This document shows, in pieces, positions 1 to 8,686 of a stretch of DNA of 64,000 nucleotides (positions are counted from its first letter, which is position 1; every line of letters starts with the position of its first letter). Under the pieces are notes generated by a model. It did no database searches. It worked only from the letters and a program-made list of their open reading frames with translations, and was not told the DNA's origin. Made by a program: the position numbers and the translations under genes. This DNA is from Thiothrix sp. UBA5583 (lineage in GTDB: Bacteria > Pseudomonadota > Gammaproteobacteria > Thiotrichales > Thiotrichaceae), in NCBI GenBank assembly GCA_002425225.1, contig DILV01000023.1:1-64000 (forward strand), written 5' to 3'.

Positions 1-76
1 GGCTGGCGACAAGGTCAAACTCGCCTGGACTGACAACAAGGGCGAGAAAGATTCCGCCGAAACTGATGCTGCCTAA
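1..76 (+). CDS. soxZ: SoxZ, C-terminal fragment (5' end outside the window)
   Basis: The last 24 codons of a gene that begins upstream of the window; the visible peptide runs from AGDKVKLAWTDNKGEK to a terminal DAA. The pattern (G-D-K-V-x-L-x-W-x-D-N-x-G) matches the C-terminal beta-strand of SoxZ, the partner that forms the SoxYZ carrier on which sulfur intermediates are bound in periplasmic thiosulfate oxidation. The call is supported by soxA starting 16 bases downstream with its own ribosome site. Only the tail is visible, so it rests on a short motif plus context. Confidence 0.78.
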   Translation, partial: AGDKVKLAWTDNKGEKDSAETDAA

Positions 77-92
77 CGCTAAGGAGGTTTTC

Positions 93-947
93 ATGAAACA
101 GGCATTTGTTACAGGTGCTGTTGCTGTCACCCTCGTGGCAGCATCCTTTGCAGTGCAGGCTGGCCCGGCAGAAGATCTGGCTGCGTTCCAGGCGCATTAC
201 AAAAAGCAATTCCCCGACATCAATCAGGCGGATTTCAAAGACGGTGCTTACGCACTTGATCCCACTTTGAAAGCCCAGTGGGAAGAAATGGAATCATCTT
301 TTCCTCCTTACGAGCCAGATATTGATGCTGGCAAGAAGATTTGGGAAACCCCTTTCAAGAACGGCAAAACCTACGCTGACTGCATGGGTGATGTGAAAAG
401 TGTTCGCGGCAAGTACCCGTACTATGACGCAGAAAAGAACACGGTCGTCACGATGGTAGGTGCACTGGATGCGTGCAAAAAAACCAATGATGGCGAAGGT
501 TTTGTCAACAAGGAAGGCAAGCCATTCCTGAACAAGGGCGCGGTAGCACAATTGTCTGCCTATGTCGCAATGGAAGGCCGTGGCGGCAAAATCAATCTTG
601 CCACCCCTGAAGGCAAAGGGCTGGAGTGGTATGAAAAAGGTAAAAACTTCTTCTATGCCAAGCGTGGTCAATTGAACATGTCTTGTGCGGATTGCCACGT
701 TTACAACGCGGGCAAAATGATCCGTGCCGACCTGCTCAGCCCGGCAATGGGGCATGTTACCCATTGGCCAACCTACCGTTCTGCGGATGGTGAAATCACT
801 ACCCTGCACAACCGCTTCATGGGATGCAATACCATGGTTCGCGCCAATAACTTCAAGGCGGAAGGCGACGAATACAAGGCACTGGAATACTTCATGACCT
901 ATATGTCGAATGGTCAGGAGTGGAACGGCCCTGGTTCACGCAAGTAA
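93..947 (+). CDS. soxA: SoxA, monoheme-type subunit of the SoxAX cytochrome c
   Basis: 284 residues with a Sec signal peptide (about 1-23, ending VQAG). SoxA with SoxX oxidatively couples thiosulfate to the SoxY cysteine in the periplasm. One heme motif is seen, CADCH at 198-202. The second signature is the cysteine in RFMGCNTMVR (Cys245), the position of the heme-ligating, sulfur-modified active-site cysteine in the family. The N-terminal half keeps Cys97 and Cys128 but has no CxxCH, so this is the monoheme type rather than the diheme type. The start at 93 is preceded by AAGGAGG at 81-87; an in-frame upstream ATG would overlap soxZ. A strong terminator follows at 977-1003. Confidence 0.95.
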   Translation: MKQAFVTGAVAVTLVAASFAVQAGPAEDLAAFQAHYKKQFPDINQADFKDGAYALDPTLKAQWEEMESSFPPYEPDIDAGKKIWETPFKNGKTYADCMGDVKSVRGKYPYYDAEKNTVVTMVGALDACKKTNDGEGFVNKEGKPFLNKGAVAQLSAYVAMEGRGGKINLATPEGKGLEWYEKGKNFFYAKRGQLNMSCADCHVYNAGKMIRADLLSPAMGHVTHWPTYRSADGEITTLHNRFMGCNTMVRANNFKAEGDEYKALEYFMTYMSNGQEWNGPGSRK

Positions 948-976
948 ACCTTTTCTCGATCTGATCTGACAAGTCA

Positions 977-1003
977 AACCCGGCTCTGCCGGGTTTTTCT
1001 TCT
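977..1003 (+). terminator. Rho-independent terminator after soxA
   Basis: Perfect 8-bp stem AACCCGGC / GCCGGGTT with a 3-base loop (TCT), followed by TTTCTTCTT. It lies 30 bases after the soxA stop and ends the sox transcript. Confidence 0.85.
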
Positions 1004-1024
1004 TCATTCTGCAAGCCAGACAAG

Positions 1025-1050
1025 AAAACTCCCGCCAAGGCGGGAGTTTT
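1025..1050. terminator. Palindromic (possibly bidirectional) terminator between convergent genes
   Basis: Perfect 12-bp stem AAAACTCCCGCC / GGCGGGAGTTTT with a 2-base AA loop, giving A- and T-rich flanks on both strands. It lies 23 bases beyond the stop of the minus-strand SoxXA-binding-protein/cytochrome fusion gene and after the soxA terminator, so it probably serves the minus strand and backs up the plus strand. Confidence 0.75.
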
Positions 1051-1072
1051 CAAAACACGATGGCACAAAACC

Positions 1073-1816
1073 TTATTTGGATTGGGATACCATATAATCC
1101 ACCGCTGCTTTTACATCAGCATCAGACAAGGACGCATTGCCTCCCTTGGCGGGCATTGCTCCCTTACCATTCAGTGCATTAGCATGAAGGTTGCCCGCAG
1201 CAATACGACTCCCCCACGCTGCCTTGTCCCCCAGCTTGGGCGCACCCGCCACACCACTGTCATGGCAGGCAGAACAGGAAGCGCGGTAGACTTTCGAGCC
1301 TGAGCCTCCGCCTGCTGCCACCTTGGCTTGCGTGGCTGGTTTCTCAGCGGTTGCGGCTGGCTTTTCGGTGGTTGCGGTCGGCTTTTCCTGTTTGCTACTG
1401 GCAACAACAGACTTTTGGGCTTTTCCATCCCCTTTGGCAGCAGCTTGTGCCGCAGGTTTGGCAGCAGGCGCAAAATGTGGCCCTGCGGCTTTGGCTAACT
1501 CAGCCTGTTTCTGCCCTTCCATCCCCGACAATTCCACCATCTTTGCCAGCTTGAGAGCCTTGGCATCATCCCCATTGTTGGCAGACTTAATTGCATCCTG
1601 CAAGTTATCAGACATCGACTTGCCATTCATGTACCACTCAAATCCAGCTTTCGCTGCCGCAACATTGGCAGTCTCTGCCGAGGCAATCGCAGCCTTGACC
1701 TCCGGCTTGGCACTGCTGCTGAGGGTTGCTTTTTCATCACCCCCCCCTGTGGTTGCACAACCGCTCAAAGCCACCCCAATAGCCAGCGTCATAGCACACA
1801 AGACTCTTTCTCTCAT
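1073..1816 (-). CDS. SoxXA-binding-protein-like (SAXB/SoxK) domain fused to a cytochrome c5-type domain, lipoprotein
   Basis: 247 residues. A lipoprotein signal with lipobox LSGC (Cys20) places it in the periplasm on a membrane anchor. Residues about 35-110 carry the pattern AKAGFEW...IKSANNGDDAKALKLAKM...QKQAELA, which resembles SAXB/SoxK, the small protein that binds SoxXA and raises its activity. A low-complexity Ala/Lys/Pro/Thr linker (about 115-165) leads to a C-terminal cytochrome c domain with CSACH near residue 180 and a downstream Met (GAMPAKGG) as likely axial ligand. Convergent with soxA, so transcribed separately. The fusion suggests a tethered electron acceptor for SoxAX, by inference. 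Cytochrome domain certain; SAXB assignment from motif. Confidence 0.75.
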   Translation of the reverse strand: MRERVLCAMTLAIGVALSGCATTGGGDEKATLSSSAKPEVKAAIASAETANVAAAKAGFEWYMNGKSMSDNLQDAIKSANNGDDAKALKLAKMVELSGMEGQKQAELAKAAGPHFAPAAKPAAQAAAKGDGKAQKSVVASSKQEKPTATTEKPAATAEKPATQAKVAAGGGSGSKVYRASCSACHDSGVAGAPKLGDKAAWGSRIAAGNLHANALNGKGAMPAKGGNASLSDADVKAAVDYMVSQSK

Positions 1817-2018
1817 AAACCCCTCCTCTCTATCTGGTTGATTAAAAAAGCCTTATTTATGATAAATTTAATTTAAGTTCAATGATATAGATTAATGACG
1901 AAATTGTTAAAAAATGTTGGACAGCACGCCAACCCACGATACCGAACAACAAAAATGGAATAATCAGCCCACCTGTCACATCGTCGTAAAGACCTGTTTT
2001 TTGCTGCCCGGAGGGATC

Positions 2019-2987
2019 ATGCGTTTTATTGCAACACTCATCATGACGATGTGCTGGTTACTGGCATCCAGCGCCCGCGCCGAAGCACAACTGCCCCCCG
2101 TGGTCATGGAACTGCTCAAGGTTTCCGAACATGTTTACTATGTGCAAGGTGCTCCGGGGACTGCCACCCAGAATCATGGTTTCATTTCCAATGCTGCCGC
2201 GATTGTCACTGAGGAAGGTGTTATCCTGTTCGATACCCTTGGCTCCCCTGCACTGGCGCAACTATTGCTGCAAAAGCTCCAGAAAATCACCGACAAGCCG
2301 GTCAAAAAAGTCATCATCAGCCATTACCACGCCGACCATATTTACGGCTTGCAAGTCTTCAAAGATCAAGGTGCAGAAATCATAGCCCCAGCCGGTGCGG
2401 AGGAATACATCAATTCCGACAATGCCGAAGCCTTGCTGGCATCGCGCCGTCAGGATCTTGCCCCGTGGGTCAATGCCGAGACCCGTCTGGTCAAACCCGA
2501 CCGTTACGTGGAAGCCGATGAGGAAATCAAACTCGGCGGCGTTACCCTCAAACTGATTTACAACGGTAAAGCGCATTCTGACGGCGACCAAAGCGTGCTG
2601 GTCGAGCCGGATGGGGTGTTGTTGATTGGCGATCTGATTTTTGAAGGGCGCATCCCTTACGTCGGCGATGCCAACACCAAAGTCTGGCTGGAACGCCTGC
2701 AAGCAATGGCAGCGGGCAAACTGAACGCAATGGTTCCCGGTCATGGCCCGATGTCGAAAAACCCGCAGGAAGTCATCCAGACCACTGCCAAATACATTGC
2801 CTTCCTGCGTGAAAAGATGGGCAAAGCCGTGGAAAACATGACCCCGTTTGAGGAAACGTATGACGCGACCGACTGGGGTGATTTCATTCACCTGCCTGCT
2901 TTCGATGAAGCCAACCGCCGCAATGCTTATCAGGTCTATCTGTCGATGGAACAGGAAAGCATGTCATCACCAGCCACCAGCCGTTAG
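2019..2987 (+). CDS. Periplasmic metallo-beta-lactamase-fold hydrolase (SoxH-like)
   Basis: 322 residues with a signal peptide (about 1-21, ending SARA). The metallo-beta-lactamase metal site is complete: HYHADH (HxHxDH), a later AHSDGDQ segment and GHGP. This suits a periplasmic zinc hydrolase of the group containing SoxH and the quinoprotein-associated zinc hydrolases; the substrate is unknown. The start at 2019 has GGAGGGA upstream and begins exactly at a signal peptide; the longer frame from 1914 has no such features. It is 12 bases from the DUF4395 gene at 3000, which has its own AGGAGG, so the two form an operon. Location beside sox suggests a role in sulfur metabolism (inference). Confidence 0.85.
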   Translation: MRFIATLIMTMCWLLASSARAEAQLPPVVMELLKVSEHVYYVQGAPGTATQNHGFISNAAAIVTEEGVILFDTLGSPALAQLLLQKLQKITDKPVKKVIISHYHADHIYGLQVFKDQGAEIIAPAGAEEYINSDNAEALLASRRQDLAPWVNAETRLVKPDRYVEADEEIKLGGVTLKLIYNGKAHSDGDQSVLVEPDGVLLIGDLIFEGRIPYVGDANTKVWLERLQAMAAGKLNAMVPGHGPMSKNPQEVIQTTAKYIAFLREKMGKAVENMTPFEETYDATDWGDFIHLPAFDEANRRNAYQVYLSMEQESMSSPATSR

Positions 2988-2999
2988 GAGGCTTGTCGT

Positions 3000-3719
3000 A
3001 TGCCCACATCCTGGTTTGCCACCTGCAAGAACTTGTGGTTTCGTGACCCCTCAGAAACTGCACCGTACCTCAATGACACGGCTGTGCGCATCCGTGCTGG
3101 TTTGCTGTTGTTCATTCCGCTGTTCATGGGCTGGACGCTGTACGATTCCATCTACAGCTCACCGTGGCTGGCAACCGGCGAGCTGATTCAGGATACGCTG
3201 GAAACCGATTTCGACGGGCGAATTATTTACCAAGTTGAAGTGGTACGCCGCACCTATGATTACACCTTGCAGACATGGCTCTTGCTCTATGCCTTATTTG
3301 AAATGCTGGCGGGCATGTTTGTGCTTACCTCACGGTTTTCACCGACCATCCTGATCTCCAGTTTTTTGGCACGCGGCAAACGCCCTTTGTGGAAACCGCT
3401 GCTACCCAAGCGTTTTGCCTGGGCAATCGGCGCGAGTCTAGTCGCAACCTGCCTGATCTTTTTCAACCCGGAAGTATTCGCCGGTTGGGTGAATGTTGTC
3501 ATGGGTGAAGAATGGCTACCTACCACCGAAAACTACATGCCAAGCTGGATTCCGACTACGCTGGTATGGGTCTGTATTGGCTTTATGTGGCTGGAAACTG
3601 TCCTGGGTTTTTGCGTCGGCTGTCAGGTTCATGCCTTGCTGGCGAAAGTGGGCATCTTTGAGGAGGAATGCGAAGCCTGCAACAACCTGGATTGGGACAG
3701 CCCGCCACGCAAACCCTAA
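3000..3719 (+). CDS. DUF4395-type integral membrane protein
   Basis: 239 residues with about four hydrophobic helices (near 33-50, 95-115, 145-160 and 185-205). It ends with a cysteine-rich part, GFCVGCQVHALL then EEECEACNNL. The GFCxGC element in the last helix and general layout match DUF4395 membrane proteins, which often sit beside rhodanese, thioredoxin or sulfur-oxidation genes. Function is not known; a thiol or sulfane-sulfur handling role is inferred from the cysteine pairs and location after the SoxH-like gene, with which it is co-transcribed. The start is fixed by TAGGAGG 10 bases upstream, overlapping the previous stop. Confidence 0.7.
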   Translation: MPTSWFATCKNLWFRDPSETAPYLNDTAVRIRAGLLLFIPLFMGWTLYDSIYSSPWLATGELIQDTLETDFDGRIIYQVEVVRRTYDYTLQTWLLLYALFEMLAGMFVLTSRFSPTILISSFLARGKRPLWKPLLPKRFAWAIGASLVATCLIFFNPEVFAGWVNVVMGEEWLPTTENYMPSWIPTTLVWVCIGFMWLETVLGFCVGCQVHALLAKVGIFEEECEACNNLDWDSPPRKP

Positions 3720-3886
3720 TGGAACCACGGCGGTATTAGCCATGCACCGCCACACCCACCAGAAGTCCCTCTGCACGAGATCAGTTTGCAAGTACCGCTT
3801 ACAAGCGGCAGGTCTGTCATGGTTTAGCGCCCCAGCCACTATGCTAAACTTGCCCTAACAAATAACGGGCAACCTGTAAAAACATC

Positions 3887-6073
3887 ATGAAAACCTTCAT
3901 CACCCTCCTGCTGACCCTGTGGTTCTGCACTCACGCCGCTTACGCCCAGGAACGTCCCAAAATCGGTCTGGTACTCGGTGGTGGCGGTGCTGCCGGGGTT
4001 GCCCACGTCGGGGTGCTCAAGGTGCTGGAAGAAAACCACATCCCAATCGACGTGATTGCAGGCAACAGCATGGGGGCGATCGTCGGCAGCCTGTATGCTT
4101 CTGGCATGAGTGCTAATGAACTCGAAAAAGTGGTCAACGGGCTGGACTGGCCTACCCTGTTCCGGGATGACCCTGCCCACCAGATCAAGTCATTCCAGCA
4201 AAAACAGCAAAGTGCGGACTTTTTCAGTGCCTTCAATGTCGGGGTTGCCAGGGAGGGGGTGAAACTGCCGACAGGGCTGATTGATGGGCAACGCCTGATG
4301 TTCGAGCTGCGCCGCCTGCTTGCCCCGGTCAGCCAGATCAACGATTTCGACCATTTGCCGATCCCGTTCCGGGCAGTGGCAACCGACATCCGTACCGGGG
4401 AAACCGTGGTGCTGAAAAAGGGCAATCTGGCAACGGCGGTACGAGCTAGCATGTCGATTCCGGGGCTGTTTGCACCTGTCACCATCGACAATCGCCTGCT
4501 GGTGGATGGGCTGGTTTCCAATAACCTGCCAGTGGACATTGCCCGCCAGATGGGAGCTGACATTGTGATCGTGTCGAGCATTCCGCCCGAAACCAACCGC
4601 AAGCTGGATTCCGCGCTCGACATTACCTTGCAGACCATGGATTTGCTGATGCGCAAAAGCAGCCAAGCGCAGCTCGACAGCCTGACCAGCCAGGACATCC
4701 TCATCCTGCCGCCGGTTGGCGAGATTGGCAGCCTGCATTTCGAGAAAGTGACAGAGACTATCCCGCTGGGGGAACAGGGGGCGCGGGCGCAATTGCCAGC
4801 CCTGCGGCAATTGCTGGCAAACCTGGGTGGGGAGACGGCAACCCGGCAGGTGACAACGGTTCCAGCAGCCGGAGAGCAGCCCATCCGGGTGGCGCAGGTG
4901 CAGATCGACAACGGTTCTTCCCTGAGTGACAAGCTGGTGCAGCAGAAACTGGGTATTCAGCCGGGTGAAGTGCTGGATACCCAACGTTTGCAGGCTGGGC
5001 TGGATCGGGTTTACAGCCTCGGCTACTTCAGTCTGGTCGATTACAACCTTGCCCAGCGCCCGGATGGTCGTTACGACCTGAAAGTGATTGCCCACAAGGC
5101 TGCGGAAGGTGAACAGCGTCTCAGCGGTGGTTTTGCCCTGGGGGACGATTTCAACGGTGATACCCGCTATCAGGCTGGGGTGAAATACGTGCGCCAGGGC
5201 TTGACCGGCAAGGGCACAGAATTGCGCTTGCAAGGGGTGATCGGTGAGCGCATCCTCGCCAAGGCCGAGTCGCATCACCCGCTGCGTGACGACAAGAGCA
5301 CTTTCGTTGCCCCCAAGGTGTGGTATCAGGAACGTGACGCCAGCATCCTCAGCGACTCGCAACAGGTGGCGGAATTGCGAGCCAGAGAGGCCGGGGCGCA
5401 AGTGGATGTCGGGCGGGAGCTGGGTACAAGTGGCGAAGTGCGGGCAGGGGTGTTTTACCACCGCATCAAGCCGGAAGTGAAAACCGGCACGCTGGCGTTA
5501 ACGGATGACGCGATCACCGAAGCCGGGGTCAAGCTGCAATATCAGGCCGATACGCTGGATTCCGTCAATTTCCCCAGCAAGGGCGGGCGCGTCACGGCTG
5601 CCTATACCCACGGCATCAAGGGCATGGGCAGCGACACCGGCTTTTCACGCATTGAGCTGGAAGGTGAGCGGGTGTGGAGCAAGGACAAGCACCGCCTGAT
5701 TGCCAGTGGGCGACTGGAAGCCAATGCCAACAACGAGGATGGCTTACAGTACACCAGTGGCAATGCCCTGAAAACCGGGCGGATGGCGTTTGCCGACAAC
5801 GACCAGTTGATCGGCAACTACAGCGTGGATGGCTCGCTGACCTACATGCGCCAGCTTGCCGAAGTGCCGCAAATTGCCAAACTGCACGTGGGGGCATCAC
5901 TGGGGGCAAAGCAGGCATGGCAAGAGCGTGATGCCGTGGCACTGGATGATTTGCGTTCTACAGGTTCGGTGTTCGTCGGGGCAGAAACACCGGTTGGGCC
6001 AGCATTTGTCGGGTTGCGCAAAACCGAAGGCTTTGATCAGGAAGCCTATTTCAATTTCGGGCGGGATTTTTAG
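3887..6073 (+). CDS. PlpD-like patatin phospholipase autotransporter (type Vd secretion)
   Basis: 728 residues. A signal peptide (1-20) is followed by a patatin phospholipase domain (about 25-215) with the oxyanion loop GGGGAAG, nucleophile motif GNSMG (Ser61) and catalytic Asp in VDGLVSNN. Then comes one POTRA-like domain (about 330-405) and a 16-strand-type Bac_surface_Ag beta-barrel ending in NFGRDF, an outer-membrane sorting signal with terminal aromatic residue. This order defines type Vd autotransporters such as Pseudomonas PlpD, which expose a phospholipase A1 on or beyond the cell surface. It stands alone, 167 bases after the DUF4395 gene, and ends 7 bases from a convergent second patatin gene. 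Confidence 0.92.
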   Translation: MKTFITLLLTLWFCTHAAYAQERPKIGLVLGGGGAAGVAHVGVLKVLEENHIPIDVIAGNSMGAIVGSLYASGMSANELEKVVNGLDWPTLFRDDPAHQIKSFQQKQQSADFFSAFNVGVAREGVKLPTGLIDGQRLMFELRRLLAPVSQINDFDHLPIPFRAVATDIRTGETVVLKKGNLATAVRASMSIPGLFAPVTIDNRLLVDGLVSNNLPVDIARQMGADIVIVSSIPPETNRKLDSALDITLQTMDLLMRKSSQAQLDSLTSQDILILPPVGEIGSLHFEKVTETIPLGEQGARAQLPALRQLLANLGGETATRQVTTVPAAGEQPIRVAQVQIDNGSSLSDKLVQQKLGIQPGEVLDTQRLQAGLDRVYSLGYFSLVDYNLAQRPDGRYDLKVIAHKAAEGEQRLSGGFALGDDFNGDTRYQAGVKYVRQGLTGKGTELRLQGVIGERILAKAESHHPLRDDKSTFVAPKVWYQERDASILSDSQQVAELRAREAGAQVDVGRELGTSGEVRAGVFYHRIKPEVKTGTLALTDDAITEAGVKLQYQADTLDSVNFPSKGGRVTAAYTHGIKGMGSDTGFSRIELEGERVWSKDKHRLIASGRLEANANNEDGLQYTSGNALKTGRMAFADNDQLIGNYSVDGSLTYMRQLAEVPQIAKLHVGASLGAKQAWQERDAVALDDLRSTGSVFVGAETPVGPAFVGLRKTEGFDQEAYFNFGRDF

Positions 6074-6080
6074 GCACAGC

Positions 6081-7046
6081 CTACACCTCCAGCAGGCTGG
6101 CGATTTCCACCTTCATACGCTCCACGGTCTGGTAGCCTTCCTGGATAGCTTCTTCGGCGCGGAAAAATTCCAGCAAGCCGATGTGCTCCAGACGCGGGGT
6201 CAACAGGATTTCCGGCGGGTCGCCTGCCATGCGGCTGCGGGTAATCTTGTCCTGCATGATGTTGATGGAGGCTGCCAGTGCATCCATCAGGCCGGGGGCG
6301 GTTTCCTTGTCCCTGTTATCGGGCAGCAAGGCGGATGAATATTCACGCAGGGAAGCGGTCAGGGTATCGACAATACCTTCCACCTTGCTGCTGTTTTTGT
6401 TGGTGCTTGCTGGGGGTTTTTCTGCCGGTTTGTCGGGCTTGCCTCTTTGCGTGTGATGGGCATAACGGCGGGCAACATTGCCATTCAGGTTGACCGCAAT
6501 CACGATGTCCGCCCCCAGTGCGCGGCACAGTGATACGGGCACGGGGTTGCTCAGGCCGCCATCCACCAACCACTGCTCACGATGCCGGTAAGGTGGAAAC
6601 AGGCCGGGCAGGGCAATCGACGCCCAGACGGCATCCAGTACCGTGCCTGACGTGAACCAGACTTCGCGCCCGTTTTCCAGATTGGTGGAAACCGTGGCGA
6701 AAGCGCGTTGCAACCCGGCGATAGGCAGGTTTTCATCGCAGACATTGGCGTGGAAAAACTGTTGCAGCTTGTCGCGTTTGACGAAACCGTTGAACGCGGC
6801 ATTCAGCTCGAAAAAGCGCATCAGTTCCAGCTTGTTCAGCGACAACACCCCTTGTTCCAGCGTGTCGAGGTTTCCGGCAGCATAGGCTGCACCAACAATG
6901 GAACCGACTGAGCAGCCGCACACGATGTCCGGGTGAATATCCAGCGCCGCCAACGCCCGCAGGATGCCGATGTGCGCCCAGCCGCGTGAAGAGCCGCTGC
7001 CGAGGGCGATACCGATACGGGGATGTTTATCTGTTGAAGCATTCAT
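6081..7046 (-). CDS. RssA-like cytoplasmic patatin family phospholipase
   Basis: 321 residues, no signal peptide. Patatin elements are GSGSSRGWAHIGIL near the start, GCSVGSIVG for the nucleophile serine, and VDGGLSNPVP for the catalytic aspartate. Length and N-terminal pattern (RIGIALGSGSSRG) match the RssA/YchK group of intracellular patatin-like proteins rather than secreted ones. A Lys/Pro/Ser-rich insertion (about residues 215-235) is unusual. The start at 7046 has AAAGGAAA upstream; the longer frame to 7088 would run into the divergent comM leader. It is convergent with the PlpD-type gene but belongs to a different branch, so recent duplication is unlikely. Confidence 0.82.
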   Translation of the reverse strand: MNASTDKHPRIGIALGSGSSRGWAHIGILRALAALDIHPDIVCGCSVGSIVGAAYAAGNLDTLEQGVLSLNKLELMRFFELNAAFNGFVKRDKLQQFFHANVCDENLPIAGLQRAFATVSTNLENGREVWFTSGTVLDAVWASIALPGLFPPYRHREQWLVDGGLSNPVPVSLCRALGADIVIAVNLNGNVARRYAHHTQRGKPDKPAEKPPASTNKNSSKVEGIVDTLTASLREYSSALLPDNRDKETAPGLMDALAASINIMQDKITRSRMAGDPPEILLTPRLEHIGLLEFFRAEEAIQEGYQTVERMKVEIASLLEV

Positions 7047-7143
7047 GAGCGGGTTTCCTTTTGTCGCCATTTCCTTGAGCCACACCAAGTGTAAACCGCA
7101 GAATGCCTCCTGTCGTCAACCCGAACAACAGAGAACAACAATA

Positions 7144-8652
7144 ATGAGCCTTGCCATTGTCTACAGCCGCACCAACAACGGTCTGGATGCCCCGCTTGTG
7201 AGTGTGGAAGTCCATCTTGCCAACGGTTTGCCAGGCCTTTCCCTCGTTGGTTTGCCAGAAACTGCCGTGAAAGAAAGCCGTGACCGGGTGCGGGCAGCCA
7301 TGAGTAATTCCGGTTTTAACTTCCCGTTGCGGCGCATTACTGTCAATCTCGCCCCGGCTGACATCCCCAAGGATGGCGGGCGCTTTGACCTGCCGGTGGC
7401 GATCGGTTTGCTGGCGGCGAGTGAGCAAGTGCCGACTGAAACCCTGTCAGGCTATGAATTCATTGGCGAACTGTCGCTGGGTGGGCAATTGCGCCCGGTG
7501 CGTGGGGTATTGCCAACCGCCTTCGCCGCCCTGCAAGCCGGACGCGCCCTGATTGTGCCACAGGAAAATGCCGCCGAAGCCAGCCTGATTCGGGGCTTGA
7601 AAGTCTACCCCGCCAAGGATTTGGGCGAAGTGGTGGAACATCTGCACGGTTCCGAGCCGCTGGTGCGCTGGGAACAGGCGATTGAGGCCACAGAAACCAC
7701 TTACCCGTTTGACCTCAGTGATGTGAAAGGCCAATTCATGGCGCGGCGTGCGCTGGAAATTGCCGCCGCCGGAGGTCATAACCTGTTGATGGTCGGCCCA
7801 CCCGGTACGGGCAAGACCATGCTCGCCAACCGCCTTGCCACCATTTTGCCGCCGCTGTCGGAAGAAGAAGCGCTGGAATCCGCCGCCATCGCTTCCATCA
7901 GTCATCACGGTTTTGATGCCAGCCGCTGGGGGCAACGCCCGGTGCGTGAGCCACATCATACCTCGTCCGGGGTGGCATTAGTCGGCGGTGGTTCACAAGT
8001 CAGACCGGGGGAAATTTCCCTGGCTCACCACGGCGTATTGTTCCTGGATGAACTGACCGAATTCGACCGCAGTGTGCTGGATGTGCTGCGCGAACCGCTG
8101 GAAACCGGCAGGATCACCCTGTCACGGGCAGCACGCCAGGCCACCTACCCGGCACGTTTCCAGTTGGTGGCGGCGATGAACCCGTGCCCGCAAGGTCGCG
8201 CTTGTGACCTGCGCGACAACTGCGAATGTTCGCCGGAACAGCAACGCAAGCACCGCACCCGCATTTCTGCCCCGTTCCTTGACCGTATCGACCTGCAAAT
8301 CGAAGTGCCACGGGTCAAACACGAAGACTTGCAGTCCCTGAAAGCGGGCGAAAGCAGTACCGATGTACGCCAGCGGGTGTTGGCTGCCCGTGGTCGCCAG
8401 CATTCACGTCAGGGCAAGATCAACAATGCCCTCAGCGGGCGTGAAGTCGACCAGCATTGCACCTTGGCGGAAAAAGACCAGAAGTTACTCAACCACGCGA
8501 TGGAACGCTTCAAACTGTCGGCACGTGCCTATCACCGTATCCTCAAGGTGGCACGAACCGTAGCGGATTTGGCAGAAAGCGAGGAAATCCGCACGGCGCA
8601 CCTGACGGAAGCCCTCAGTTACCGGGCGCTTGACCGACTGGCAGCACAATAA
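7144..8652 (+). CDS. comM: ComM/YifB-type AAA+ ATPase (Mg-chelatase-like helicase)
   Basis: 502 residues. The N-terminal ChlI domain starts SLAIVYSR...GLDAPLVSVEVHLANGLPG, the standard YifB/ComM opening. The central AAA+ module has Walker A GPPGTGKT and Walker B GVLFLDELTEF, then the conserved cysteine-bearing element MNPCPQG...CRDNC-like region before SAPFLDRIDLQIEV. ComM is a hexameric helicase that promotes branch migration during natural transformation. The start at 7144 gives the conserved N-terminus; the longer frame lacks homology-like sequence. Divergent from the patatin gene and not visibly in an operon. Confidence 0.93.
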   Translation: MSLAIVYSRTNNGLDAPLVSVEVHLANGLPGLSLVGLPETAVKESRDRVRAAMSNSGFNFPLRRITVNLAPADIPKDGGRFDLPVAIGLLAASEQVPTETLSGYEFIGELSLGGQLRPVRGVLPTAFAALQAGRALIVPQENAAEASLIRGLKVYPAKDLGEVVEHLHGSEPLVRWEQAIEATETTYPFDLSDVKGQFMARRALEIAAAGGHNLLMVGPPGTGKTMLANRLATILPPLSEEEALESAAIASISHHGFDASRWGQRPVREPHHTSSGVALVGGGSQVRPGEISLAHHGVLFLDELTEFDRSVLDVLREPLETGRITLSRAARQATYPARFQLVAAMNPCPQGRACDLRDNCECSPEQQRKHRTRISAPFLDRIDLQIEVPRVKHEDLQSLKAGESSTDVRQRVLAARGRQHSRQGKINNALSGREVDQHCTLAEKDQKLLNHAMERFKLSARAYHRILKVARTVADLAESEEIRTAHLTEALSYRALDRLAAQ

Positions 8653-8686
8653 CCTGCTTCAGGCCAGCCACGATTACAATCACGAT

